From the NCBI GenBank assembly GCA_963830495.1, contig CAWHMS010000003.1, positions 62,001 to 126,000 on the forward strand: DNA of 64,000 bases. Direction: 5' to 3'. The stretch is from CAWHMS01 sp963830495. GTDB lineage: Bacteria > Actinomycetota > Actinomycetes > Propionibacteriales > Nocardioidaceae. Made by a program: the position numbers and the translations under genes. The notes below the pieces were generated by a model. It saw only the letters and a list, made by a program, of their open reading frames with translations. It had not been told where the DNA came from and did no database searches. Positions 54,078 to 62,765 of the stretch are shown one piece after another. Position 1 is the stretch's first letter. Each line of letters opens with the position of its first letter.

Positions 54078-54821
54078 TCAGTTGCCGCCGCCGTCGCCGC
54101 CACCGTCACCCCCGCCGAAGCCCAACCCGCCGTGCTCGAAGGCGCCGAGGTATGCGGCGCTCCCCTGGATCTGGCTCTCGAGAAGGATGGGCGTCGCGAA
54201 CGCCCAGGTCATCATCGAGGTGCTCGCGAAGTATCCCTCGCCGTACGGAAGGAAGACCTTCCCGGCTTCCCAGTAGGGCACGATGCGAGGGCCGATCTTC
54301 ACCGTGCGGACCTCGGGCATCGCATGCCGCGCGATCCGGGCGGCGTCCTGAGCGCAGGCCGGGACGCTGCGGGTCCCGCGGCCGGGCTTGGTCCAGAGCA
54401 CGTCGGTGACGGAGGGCCCGTGCTGCGGATTGAAGAAGCATGGCACCCGGAGCTCGGGTAGCGGCTGGCCGGCGACCCTGGCCTGGACGCACGCCAACGC
54501 ATACCGGCCAGTCGACAGCGTGTCGGTGATCGTGCTGACGTCTTCCGGATCCTTGATGCGGGGCACGGCGCGCTGGGCAGTCTCATACGCATCGAGCGCG
54601 GCCTGGTAGTCGACCCTGGTCGGCTCGTCCAGCAACCGACCGTCGATCTCAGCGTCGAGGCGCTGGAGCTGCTCTCCCAAGATCGTGACATCCTCATCGG
54701 CCAGGCGTCGTACGCCGTCCAGCTCGTCGCGGTTATGGGCGGCTCGAGCGCGACTGGCGCGCCAACGCTTGGCGGCGAAACCGCTACCGGCCGCGGCCGC
54801 CAGCACCAACAGCCACTCCAT
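54078..54821 (-). CDS. Membrane-anchored protein of the VWA-PP2C operon
   Basis: 247 residues, a conserved actinobacterial protein without assigned role. An N-terminal membrane anchor (WLLVLAAAAGSGFAAKRW) is followed by a helical, coiled-coil-like part (about 25-115) and a globular region with LPCFFNPQHGPSV-type PCFFNPQHGPSVTDVLW and VPYWEAGKVFLPYGEGYF. The end is a Gly/Asp-rich tail (GGGDGGGDGGG). It starts 12 bp after the PP2C gene, so it belongs to that operon. Confidence 0.75.
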   Translation of the reverse strand: MEWLLVLAAAAGSGFAAKRWRASRARAAHNRDELDGVRRLADEDVTILGEQLQRLDAEIDGRLLDEPTRVDYQAALDAYETAQRAVPRIKDPEDVSTITDTLSTGRYALACVQARVAGQPLPELRVPCFFNPQHGPSVTDVLWTKPGRGTRSVPACAQDAARIARHAMPEVRTVKIGPRIVPYWEAGKVFLPYGEGYFASTSMMTWAFATPILLESQIQGSAAYLGAFEHGGLGFGGGDGGGDGGGN

Positions 54822-54833
54822 GGCGCCTCCCCG

Positions 54834-55649
54834 TCAGTCGTCGTGCCGGAAGAGTACCGCCATGGTGGTGTCGTCTCCGCCGTACGTGGCCGGCTCGTTG
54901 AGCCACCCGGGCAGGCGCTCGGAGACGAAGTCGAAACCCTCGGTGCCGACGAACGACACCAGCTCGGTCGCGGTCTGCATCCACCAGCCACGCTGGTCGA
55001 CCCGCGGCGCGCCGAAGCCGTCGGTGGCGATGAACGCCAACGAGATCTGCCGAGCCGCCAGGTCGAGGGCCTGCACCCGCAAGGAGCGCAGCGGATCCGG
55101 CTGGCACAGCGACGTGGTGCGCACCCCCTCGAGGTCGGGGTCCTCCGGCAGCGGCCGCGAGATCTCGCCGTCGACGTACGCCACAACGGCGTCGCCGTCG
55201 CCGAGCTGCAACACGCCGAGCACCGTCTCGGTCGCCACCATCGCGATCACCGTGCTGCCGTAGGCGCGGATGAGATCGATATCGGAGTCGCCATGCAGCA
55301 GCTGTTGCTCGGCCGCACTGAAGGGGGACTCCTTGATCTGTGCCAGCACCTCGGTGGTCCAGATGTCCACGACCTGAGGGCCGAGCACCTCGCGCAGCGA
55401 GGCCTCGGCCAGTCCAGGATCGCCCAGGCTGGTCACCGCCGTGGAGAGCGTGTCCAACGCGATCCCGGCCGCCAGCTCGGCACCCACGTCGCTGCGGAAG
55501 TGGTCGGAGTGACCGTGCCCGTCGGCAACCGCGATCACCGCGGCACCGTCACCTGTCCAGGTGCGGTGCGCATCCTGGGTCGGTGTCCCGTCGCGCACGT
55601 GCACGGAGCCGATCTGCGACGCGGACACGGCCTGCCAGGACGACGTCAT
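54834..55649 (-). CDS. PP2C-family protein phosphatase
   Basis: 271 residues. It removes phosphate from Ser/Thr with two metal ions. Motifs are VADGHGHSDH (42-51), a LGDGDAVVAY segment, FIATDGFG, and GGDDTTMAV near 258. It overlaps the VWA gene by 4 bp (ATGA). With the VWA and zinc-ribbon kinase it forms a TerY-P-like triad and is the expected opponent of the kinase. Confidence 0.9.
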   Translation of the reverse strand: MTSSWQAVSASQIGSVHVRDGTPTQDAHRTWTGDGAAVIAVADGHGHSDHFRSDVGAELAAGIALDTLSTAVTSLGDPGLAEASLREVLGPQVVDIWTTEVLAQIKESPFSAAEQQLLHGDSDIDLIRAYGSTVIAMVATETVLGVLQLGDGDAVVAYVDGEISRPLPEDPDLEGVRTTSLCQPDPLRSLRVQALDLAARQISLAFIATDGFGAPRVDQRGWWMQTATELVSFVGTEGFDFVSERLPGWLNEPATYGGDDTTMAVLFRHDD

Positions 55650-56350
55650 GGCTGGGTCCGGCTCCAGATCGGGTCGCCCGTCGGGGTCGGGGCGGCGTAC
55701 GTGACACCGGCGTCGTTGCCGACGACCGGCATCGAGGCGCCGCGGCTGGCCGCCTTCGACGCCCAGATGATGAACTCGACCAGCTGCTCGGGGTTGTCCG
55801 CGCGGAGCAGCGGGATCTCCTCCTTGCCGACGAAGCGTCGCAGCGCGTGCATGTCGGCGTCGCGGCCGACGCCCAGGGCCAGTCGCACCGCCTCAGCGCC
55901 CCAGCGCTCGTTGAGCAGCTCCTGCAGACCTTCGGAGAAATGCAGCCCACTGGTGTGCGTAGGGCGACCGTCGGAGACGAGGATGATGGCCGGCGGGAAC
56001 CCACCCGGTTGGCTCTCCATGGCGCGCATCGCGCCAGCGAGCACCCGCAGTGCTGAGCCGAGCTCGGTGAAACCCTGGGGTATCGCCTGCACGCCGCGCC
56101 AGTGGAACTGCTCGACCGGCGTCGGCTCCTCCACGACCCAGTTGACATCGGTTGCGAACGCGAGTACTCGGATCAGCAGCTCGGCGTGCGGATTGAATCG
56201 GGCCTCGTCGCGCAGGTGCGGCACGACTTCTCGGATGGCGTTGTTGAGCGCCTGGATGCGGCCGCCACGAAGCATCGAACCCGACACATCGAGTACGAAG
56301 ATGAAGTGGAGCGGTTTACGCCCTACCGCTCCACCCAAACGGTCAACCAT
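55646..56350 (-). CDS. VWA-domain protein (TerY-like)
   Basis: 234 residues, essentially one von Willebrand A domain without membrane helix. The metal site is D21-V-S23-G-S25-M, with GFTELGSAL and VSDGRPTHTSG completing it. The closest architecture is TerY of tellurite-resistance-type systems. It starts the operon VWA - PP2C - anchored protein and is divergent from the zinc-ribbon kinase gene 118 bp away. Confidence 0.88.
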   Translation of the reverse strand: MVDRLGGAVGRKPLHFIFVLDVSGSMLRGGRIQALNNAIREVVPHLRDEARFNPHAELLIRVLAFATDVNWVVEEPTPVEQFHWRGVQAIPQGFTELGSALRVLAGAMRAMESQPGGFPPAIILVSDGRPTHTSGLHFSEGLQELLNERWGAEAVRLALGVGRDADMHALRRFVGKEEIPLLRADNPEQLVEFIIWASKAASRGASMPVVGNDAGVTYAAPTPTGDPIWSRTQP

Positions 56351-56468
56351 GACGACCTCTGAATTCGTGGCCCAGAATCTCGTTCAGGATATACGCTGGT
56401 CGAGCCCTCATCGCAGTGAAACGGCACGTTTACGGATGCTCATGCACCCCCCTGAGGAGTGACGTTGG

Positions 56469-57773
56469 ATGGTGCTTGAAGCCGAGACACCTGTCGATCT
56501 CGGGGTGCTTGGACAGGCTCGGGTGACCCGGCTCATCGGCCAGGGCGGCGAGGGGCATGTCTATGAGGTACGTCGTGCGAACGGCGCCGCGCTGGCGCTC
56601 AAGTGGTACAAGCCGCAGCGCGCCACCAACGAGCAATACCGCGAGATCCAGACCTTGGTCGACTTCGGACCACCACACAAACGCTTCCTGTGGCCGTTGA
56701 GCATCGCCACGATTCGTACCGAGCCCGGCTTCGGCTACGTGATGCCGCTGCGTGACCACAGGTTCGTCGAATTGGGCTTCCTGCTCTCCGGAAAGGACCG
56801 CGAGGGCAAGGACCTCGACGTGTCCTTCACGGCCATCATCGCGATGTGCCGCCAGCTCAGCATGAGCTACCTGCGGCTGCACGCGCGTGGACTGTGCTAC
56901 CGCGACATCAGCTTCGGCAACGTGTTCTTCGAGCCGTCGAGCGGCGACGTACTCATCTGCGACAACGACAACGTCGGTATCGACAACGGCGAGGGCAGTG
57001 TGCTCGGCACGCCTTTCTTCATGGCCCCGGAGGTCGTCCGCGACACGACGTTCCACACCCTGCCCAACACGGACACCGACCGACACTCGTTGGCCGTGCT
57101 GCTGTTCTACGTCCTCTTCGTCGGCCACCCCCTCGAGGGGCTCCGTACCGAGGGCGGTCTGCGCGACGCCGCCTGGCTGATGCGCCACTTCGGCACTCAG
57201 CCGTTGTTCTGCATGCATCCCGACGACGACAGCAACCGCCCGGTCAGCGAAGTGGTCGAGCAGTACTGGCGGCTCTACCCCACGTTTCTCCGCGAGCTCT
57301 TCATCCGCGCGTTCGTCGTCGGCCTGGACGAGCCGAGCCATCGGGTGACCGAGGGCGAGTGGATTCGCGCCGCGGACCGGCTGCGCGACAGCATGGTCGA
57401 GTGTGGACAGTGCCAGGCCACGAACTTCTGGGACCGTGCAGATCCTGACCGGGAGTGCTTCCACTGCGGCGGTCCGCTGCGGCCGCCATACGTGCTGCGG
57501 GTGGGTCGCCGCGAGATCGCGGTCAGCGGCTTCGCCAGCGTCCGGGCCGACCACGTCCGCACCGGATCGGACGACCCGTCGGTCATAGGCCAGGTGCGGC
57601 AGCATCCGCGTGAGACGCATCGGTGGGGCCTGACCAACGCCTCCGCCGAGCCGTGGCGAGCCACCTACGCCAACGGGCAGGAGTTCCGCACCGAGCCGGG
57701 TGACACCATCGAGATCACCCGCGGTCTGCAGATCGAGATCGAACAGGCCGTGGTGGCCGTCGCACTCCCCTAG
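56469..57773 (+). CDS. Ser/Thr kinase with zinc ribbon (TerY-P triad kinase)
   Basis: 434 residues. The glycine loop is GQGGEGHV (24-31), Lys45 is in ALKWYK, the catalytic loop reads YRDISFGNVFF with Asp146 and Asn151 (YRD for HRD), and the metal motif is DND (165-167) for DFG. These changes keep the essential Asp and Asn, so activity is likely. A zinc ribbon (C312, C315, C330, C333: CGQC...CFHC) and a C-terminal beta-rich domain follow. GAGGAG lies upstream of the ATG. The FHA-protease gene starts 10 bp later. Confidence 0.9.
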   Translation: MVLEAETPVDLGVLGQARVTRLIGQGGEGHVYEVRRANGAALALKWYKPQRATNEQYREIQTLVDFGPPHKRFLWPLSIATIRTEPGFGYVMPLRDHRFVELGFLLSGKDREGKDLDVSFTAIIAMCRQLSMSYLRLHARGLCYRDISFGNVFFEPSSGDVLICDNDNVGIDNGEGSVLGTPFFMAPEVVRDTTFHTLPNTDTDRHSLAVLLFYVLFVGHPLEGLRTEGGLRDAAWLMRHFGTQPLFCMHPDDDSNRPVSEVVEQYWRLYPTFLRELFIRAFVVGLDEPSHRVTEGEWIRAADRLRDSMVECGQCQATNFWDRADPDRECFHCGGPLRPPYVLRVGRREIAVSGFASVRADHVRTGSDDPSVIGQVRQHPRETHRWGLTNASAEPWRATYANGQEFRTEPGDTIEITRGLQIEIEQAVVAVALP

Positions 57774-57783
57774 GATCCCGTGT

Positions 57784-59535
57784 ATGCAGGCGATCCTGGT
57801 CGAGGCCGACGGTCGAACCCAACGCTTCGACAGAGCCAGGGTGCTGAGTATCGGCCGCTCCCCCGACGCCGACATCCAGCTGCCGGGCGAGACGGTCTCC
57901 CGCGAACACCTCGAGCTCCGCCCCGTCGACGACGGGTGGATGCTGGTCGACATCGGCAGCCGACACGGGACGCATGTCGACGGCCACCTCATCACCGAGA
58001 TCCGGGTCGACCGCCCGGTCGCGGCCTATCTGGGCATCGCCGGAAGCGGATCGACCCTGCGGCTCACGCCCGAGGCTGCTTCGGCTCAGGGACCGGCACA
58101 GCCGACCGCCGTACCGCACCCCGAGGCAGCCGACGGTCCCGCTCGGGCGGCGAGTACGCCGGCCACCGCCATGCACCCGCCCGGCGGCCTCGAACCGGGC
58201 TCGCCCCCCGCTGCGGCTGCGCCCGCAGGTCCGTACGCCGCCCGGCCACAGCCCCCGTCACCGCCACCGCAGGGAGGGCTGGCCGCGCCGCCGGGACACG
58301 ACCCCAGCGGGCTGGACCCGGCCCTCGCCATGACGCAAGCGGTCGAGATCCCAGGGCGGGGACAGGCGGGACCTCCGTCGGGACCGGATGTCTTCGTCCG
58401 AGCCGACGGCAAGGAGCATCGCTTCAGCCATCCCACCTCCGTCACCATCGGCCGCCATCCGGGCAACCTGGTCGTCTGCTCGAGCCCGTCGGTCTCCCGG
58501 TTCCATGCGCGGATCGATCCACGCCCCGGCGGCTGGGTGTTCAGCAATGCCTCGAGCTCCGGCGCCTTCGTCGAAGGCCGACCCGTGGAGCGGCTCGAGC
58601 TCGAGGACACGACGAACGTGCGGCTCGGTCACCCGACAGCCGGACCAGAGATCGAGATCGCCCCGGTGCTGCCGGCCCACGTCGTCCAGCAGCGCGCTGA
58701 GCGCAGACGCCGGCAGACGAGACTTCGGGCTGTCGGCGCGGCAGCCCTGGCGGCGCTCGTGGTGATCGGGCTCATCGTCGGTGGCATTGCACTGTTCGGC
58801 GACGGGGACTCCGACAGCGCGGCTGATGGTCGGCTGACCTCCGCCAACCTCGACGAGGCGAAGCTGGCTGCGGTGTGGATCCGAGCCAGCTCGACGACGA
58901 CGGGGGGCGAACCCGCCGAGTGGTTCGGCTCCGGCTCGATCATCAGCAGCGACGGCGTCATCCTCACCAATGCGCATGTCGCGGATCCGCAGGCGCCCGG
59001 CCTCGAGGAGCGGTACGGACCGGTCAACCTCGTAACACCCGAGTACGTCGACATCGCGGTCCTCGACGATCCCGACGACCCGCGCGCCGAGCCGGCCTAT
59101 CGGGCCAGGGTGCTCGCCTCGGACGGCGAGCTCGACGCCTCGGTGCTGCAGATCTTCGCGACGTACGAGGGTGAGGAAATCGACCCGGCCGATCTCGACC
59201 TCCCTACGGTCGAGATCGGCGATTCCGACAGCCTCCGGACGGGCGACGAAATCACGGTCTTGGGGTTCCCCGGCATCTCGCAATCCGCCAGCGTGACCGT
59301 GACAAGCGGTCTGGTCTCGAGCTTCGTGCCTGACGAGGCGCTGGGCAGCGACAGAGCAGAGATCGACACCGACGCCCGGATCGCACCCGGAAACTCCGGT
59401 GGCATGGCGATCGACAACGGTGGCGCGCTGGTCGGGATCCCGTCCTCGCTCTTCGGGGACGAGTCCAGCCCGGTGCTCTCGGGCCGGATCCGTGCGATCA
59501 ACCTGGTCACGCCACTGATCGACGAGGCGACCTAA
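57784..59535 (+). CDS. FHA-FHA-transmembrane-trypsin-like protease
   Basis: 583 residues. FHA1 (about 1-95; SIGRSPDADIQL, SREHLEL, SRHGTHVDG) and FHA2 (about 203-293; TIGRHPGNLVV, SRFHARI, SSGAFVEG) are joined by a Pro/Ala-rich linker. A membrane helix at about 317-338 leads to an external DegP/trypsin-like protease with His398 (TNAHVA), Asp451 (LDASVLQ) and Ser538 (APGNSGG), a complete triad. Internal FHA domains could read phospho-proteins made by the kinase in the same operon and pass the signal to the outside protease. No PDZ domain is present. Confidence 0.9.
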   Translation: MQAILVEADGRTQRFDRARVLSIGRSPDADIQLPGETVSREHLELRPVDDGWMLVDIGSRHGTHVDGHLITEIRVDRPVAAYLGIAGSGSTLRLTPEAASAQGPAQPTAVPHPEAADGPARAASTPATAMHPPGGLEPGSPPAAAAPAGPYAARPQPPSPPPQGGLAAPPGHDPSGLDPALAMTQAVEIPGRGQAGPPSGPDVFVRADGKEHRFSHPTSVTIGRHPGNLVVCSSPSVSRFHARIDPRPGGWVFSNASSSGAFVEGRPVERLELEDTTNVRLGHPTAGPEIEIAPVLPAHVVQQRAERRRRQTRLRAVGAAALAALVVIGLIVGGIALFGDGDSDSAADGRLTSANLDEAKLAAVWIRASSTTTGGEPAEWFGSGSIISSDGVILTNAHVADPQAPGLEERYGPVNLVTPEYVDIAVLDDPDDPRAEPAYRARVLASDGELDASVLQIFATYEGEEIDPADLDLPTVEIGDSDSLRTGDEITVLGFPGISQSASVTVTSGLVSSFVPDEALGSDRAEIDTDARIAPGNSGGMAIDNGGALVGIPSSLFGDESSPVLSGRIRAINLVTPLIDEAT

Positions 59536-59573
59536 ACTCTTCGGGGAGACGCACGCGGGTGGCGGCCCGGACC

Positions 59574-60230
59574 TCACTTCTGGCTGGCAAGGTCCTGGAT
59601 CAGCTGGTCGACCCGCACCCTGGCTCCCGGGTCGGCGATCTCCGCCTTGGCGCCGGCCGCGACCAGGCGCTCGGCGAGCACATGAACCTTGACGTTGAAC
59701 TGCATCGACCAGTAGCGCAGCAGCTCGAACGCTGCGTCGGCATCGAGATTGTAAGTCAGCATGACCATGCCCTTGGCCTGCTCGATCCTGGCGCGGTGCT
59801 CGGCCGAGGCGCTCACCGCCTCGTTGGCAGCCGCGGTCTCCCCCTCGTGCACATCCCTGGTCATGTCGATGAAGAATCCGTTGAGCGCCACCACAGCGCC
59901 CTGCTCGTCGACCGCGCCGGCGCCCACGGCTACGACATGCCGAACATCACCGCTCGCCGTGATGATCCGGTGATAGGAGCTGAATGGCGTCGCACTGAGC
60001 AGCGCGTCCCCGATGTCCCTCACTGCCGTGTCCCGGTCTTCGGGATGCTTGTGCTCCAGCAGAACCTCCGTCGTGACCTCCACAGTCCCAGGCTCATATC
60101 CGTGGATCAGGAACAGCTCGTCGCTCCATTCCCAGGCCTCGGAGACGGCGTCGAAGTGGTAGTGGCCGATCCGCTGGCTGCTGCCCGATGCGACGGCTTG
60201 GATCGGCGTAGGCTCCGGCTCCACATGCAC
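59574..60230 (-). CDS. PAS-ANTAR regulator
   Basis: 218 residues. A PAS domain (about 20-125; WEWSDELFLIHGYEPG, HPEDRDTAV, DVRHVVAVG) is followed by an ANTAR RNA-binding domain (about 145-200; RARIEQAKGMVMLTYNLDADAAFELLRYWS, key RIEQAKGMVM). ANTAR proteins prevent transcription termination by binding paired RNA hairpins. The ligand of the PAS domain is unknown. The gap 60231-60546 (316 bases) shows no convincing gene. Confidence 0.88.
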   Translation of the reverse strand: MHVEPEPTPIQAVASGSSQRIGHYHFDAVSEAWEWSDELFLIHGYEPGTVEVTTEVLLEHKHPEDRDTAVRDIGDALLSATPFSSYHRIITASGDVRHVVAVGAGAVDEQGAVVALNGFFIDMTRDVHEGETAAANEAVSASAEHRARIEQAKGMVMLTYNLDADAAFELLRYWSMQFNVKVHVLAERLVAAGAKAEIADPGARVRVDQLIQDLASQK

Positions 60231-60546
60231 CTCCCGCGTGAGGACTGGTTACCCCGCGCTCGAAGTGAAGCATCCCTGCCGACCCCATGCAATGACGCAT
60301 CTCGCGATGGTCGCCATCGGTGGTGGCGCAGAGGACGGTTGCCGGATCGGAGTCGGCCGGCGGTGACCTGGCCGGTGCGGAGATAACTCGTGGGAGAGGC
60401 TGGTCTCGCACCGGCCAGGGAATCAACCCCGCACCCTTCGGGACGTCGTTGCAGCTGTCCCTGCGGAAGCCTGCGGTCACGTCCCGAGCGGGTCGCATGT
60501 CGCGACCCGTCCCCCACCATTCCCCGGTGGGGCCAGCTTCAAACAG

Positions 60547-62664
60547 CTAGCGCCCAGCTGTGGACCGGGTGAAATTGGCTGTGTACGTCGTCGCCGTACC
60601 CGGTGTGGTGATGGCATGGGTGCGGGCGCCGCCGTCGGACCAGGAGCTGAAGACGTGCGGGGTGCCGCCGATCGACTGGTCCGGTGCGTTAACCGTGATC
60701 ACGTAGCTGCGCCAGGACACGACGCTGGCCGGTGTCACCACGCTTCCCCCGTTGAGCACGACTCGTCCACCCGACGGGGATGTGCCGAAGGTCAGCGTCA
60801 CCTTGCGCGGCTGGAGATTGCGCTCGACCACACCCGTCAGGCCGCGGGAGTCGGTCGCGGTGGCGGTCGCCACCAGATAGCTGTTCGTGGTCGCGGCGAG
60901 ATCCTCAGGGGCCGGATAGGTGACGGTGATGGACGACCCGGTCACCGGGCCGGCGTAAGGATGGTCATGGGTCCCGTGGCGCAGCCGGACCGTCCAGCTG
61001 ATCGCACCAGGGGGTAGCGTCCCGTCCTCGGTGTCAGTGGCGGTGGCGTTGACGGTGACCTGCTGGCCCACCCGGAAGCGGGCGGTCGTCGCCGGCGCGG
61101 TGATCGCGATCGTGGGTGAGTGCTCGCCGGCGTACACCTGCCGACTGAACGGCGTCGAGAGCGCGCCTTGCTCGTCCTCGACCCGCAGCGTGGCCGTGTA
61201 GTCCTGTGTCGCGGGGTAGGTGTGCACCGCAACCGGGGCGCTGGTCGTCTGGGTGCTGCCGTCCCCGAACGTCCAATGCCAGGCCCGCACCGAGTCGCCG
61301 GCATCGGGGTCGTAGCTGGCCGAGCCGTCCAGGGTGACCGCGCGTCCGTCCGGGTGCTGCGAGAAGTGGGCAACGGGAGGGGAGTTCGCGCCCGTGTAGG
61401 CGACCCGGTGCACCGCCCCGACTCCGTAGTCGAGGTAGTACAGCGCCTGGCCGCCCTGGTGAGGGCCGAACTCCAGGTGCACGACAGCGCCGAGGTCGGA
61501 CATGAAGTCGACCTGGGAGTACCCGCCGCCCGAGGACACCAGCCGGAAGATCTTGCCGCACACGTAGTCCGCGAACAGGTAGGAGCCGCTGTACGGCGCC
61601 GGCCACGCACCGGCCGGTACGAAGGCGCCTCCGGTGATCGAGCCGCAGCCTGTCGCCTCGTGCGCGTAGTCATGCAGCGGGTTCTCGAACGGCGTCGAGC
61701 CGCAATCGGTGTACGACCCGGTGGCGCAGTGCCCCTCGCGGATGTTCCACCCGTAGTCCTCGCCTGCGACCAGCGCGTCGATCTCCTCCCAGTGCGCCTG
61801 CCCCACGTCGTTGACGTAGAACTGGTTGGTGCCGGGCGCCGCGGCGAAGCGGAACGGGTTGCGGAACCCGGAGGCGAACGTCTCGGTGCACGGTCCGGTG
61901 CCGGGTTGCGGGCCGGCCGGCTGGGTGCATCTGCGCGCACCGGCTGCGCCGACGTACGGGTTGCTCGCCGGCACGCCACCACTGCGGTTCACCCGGAGGA
62001 TCTTGCCCAAGGGAATGTCCAGCCTGCGGCTGTTGGTGTTCAGGTTGGCGCACTGCGTCGTGCTGCCGAGCGTGCAGCCGTTGTCGCCGACGCTGACGTA
62101 CAGGAAGCCGTCGGCGCCGAAGTTGAGATCGCCGGCGTTGTGGATGGTGCGCATCGACGGAAGGTGGTCGACGACGATGCGCTCGCTGCTGGAGGCGATG
62201 CGGTCGTTGTCGCCGAGGACATACCGGCCGACCCGGTTGTGCGGGGTGTTCGGCCCCTCCTGGCCGCAGTAGCCGTGTGCGTTGAGGGTCCAGTACAGGT
62301 AGACGTAGTGGTTGGTGGCGAACTGCGGATCCACCGCTACGCCCAACAGCCCGCGCTCCCCGTTGGTGCACATCCGTGGGGCCAGGTTGAGCGCCGGCGT
62401 GGTCAGCAGCTGCCCGTTCCGCACCACCCGGAGTTGACCGGAGTCTTGAGTGATGAGCATCCGGCCATCCGGCGTCCACGCCAACGCGGTGGGAGTCGCC
62501 AGCTGGTGGATCAAGGTGTCGCTGAAACCCGCCGGTGCAGTGCTCGGCATCGATCCCGGCTGCTGCGGGGGCGCATGGGCAGCCGTTACCGCAAACTGGG
62601 GCAGCGAGGCGATGCCGCACAGGAACACGAGCGCACCAAGCCCTGCGCCGAGGCGTGACCGCAT
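60547..62664 (-). CDS. Secreted PQQ-dependent sugar dehydrogenase with PKD domain
   Basis: 705 residues. A signal peptide (GAGLGALVFLCGIASLPQF) is followed by a glucose/sorbosone dehydrogenase-type propeller (about 45-430; GLLGVAVDPQFATNHYVYLYW, HNAGDLNFGADGFLYVSVGD, NPFRFA, EEIDALVAGEDYGWNIREGHC, by key parts). A PKD domain (about 445-530; SYDPDAGDSVRAWHWTFGDGS) and a further beta-rich region follow. It oxidises sugars outside the membrane. The start at 62664 with GAGAGG upstream gives a normal signal peptide. Confidence 0.87.
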   Translation of the reverse strand: MRSRLGAGLGALVFLCGIASLPQFAVTAAHAPPQQPGSMPSTAPAGFSDTLIHQLATPTALAWTPDGRMLITQDSGQLRVVRNGQLLTTPALNLAPRMCTNGERGLLGVAVDPQFATNHYVYLYWTLNAHGYCGQEGPNTPHNRVGRYVLGDNDRIASSSERIVVDHLPSMRTIHNAGDLNFGADGFLYVSVGDNGCTLGSTTQCANLNTNSRRLDIPLGKILRVNRSGGVPASNPYVGAAGARRCTQPAGPQPGTGPCTETFASGFRNPFRFAAAPGTNQFYVNDVGQAHWEEIDALVAGEDYGWNIREGHCATGSYTDCGSTPFENPLHDYAHEATGCGSITGGAFVPAGAWPAPYSGSYLFADYVCGKIFRLVSSGGGYSQVDFMSDLGAVVHLEFGPHQGGQALYYLDYGVGAVHRVAYTGANSPPVAHFSQHPDGRAVTLDGSASYDPDAGDSVRAWHWTFGDGSTQTTSAPVAVHTYPATQDYTATLRVEDEQGALSTPFSRQVYAGEHSPTIAITAPATTARFRVGQQVTVNATATDTEDGTLPPGAISWTVRLRHGTHDHPYAGPVTGSSITVTYPAPEDLAATTNSYLVATATATDSRGLTGVVERNLQPRKVTLTFGTSPSGGRVVLNGGSVVTPASVVSWRSYVITVNAPDQSIGGTPHVFSSWSDGGARTHAITTPGTATTYTANFTRSTAGR

Positions 62665-62765
62665 TCGAACCTCTCGTTCCTTCAGGCGCAGCGGCAACGA
62701 CCGTGCGTTGCACCCCGAACGATAGGTTCCTCGTCAACCCCAACCAGGAGGCGTCGCGATCAAGG

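Noticed and set aside
46724..59535. Antiphage defence island
   Set aside because: No nuclease, helicase, reverse transcriptase or other defence effector is present; the genes read as signalling and envelope functions.
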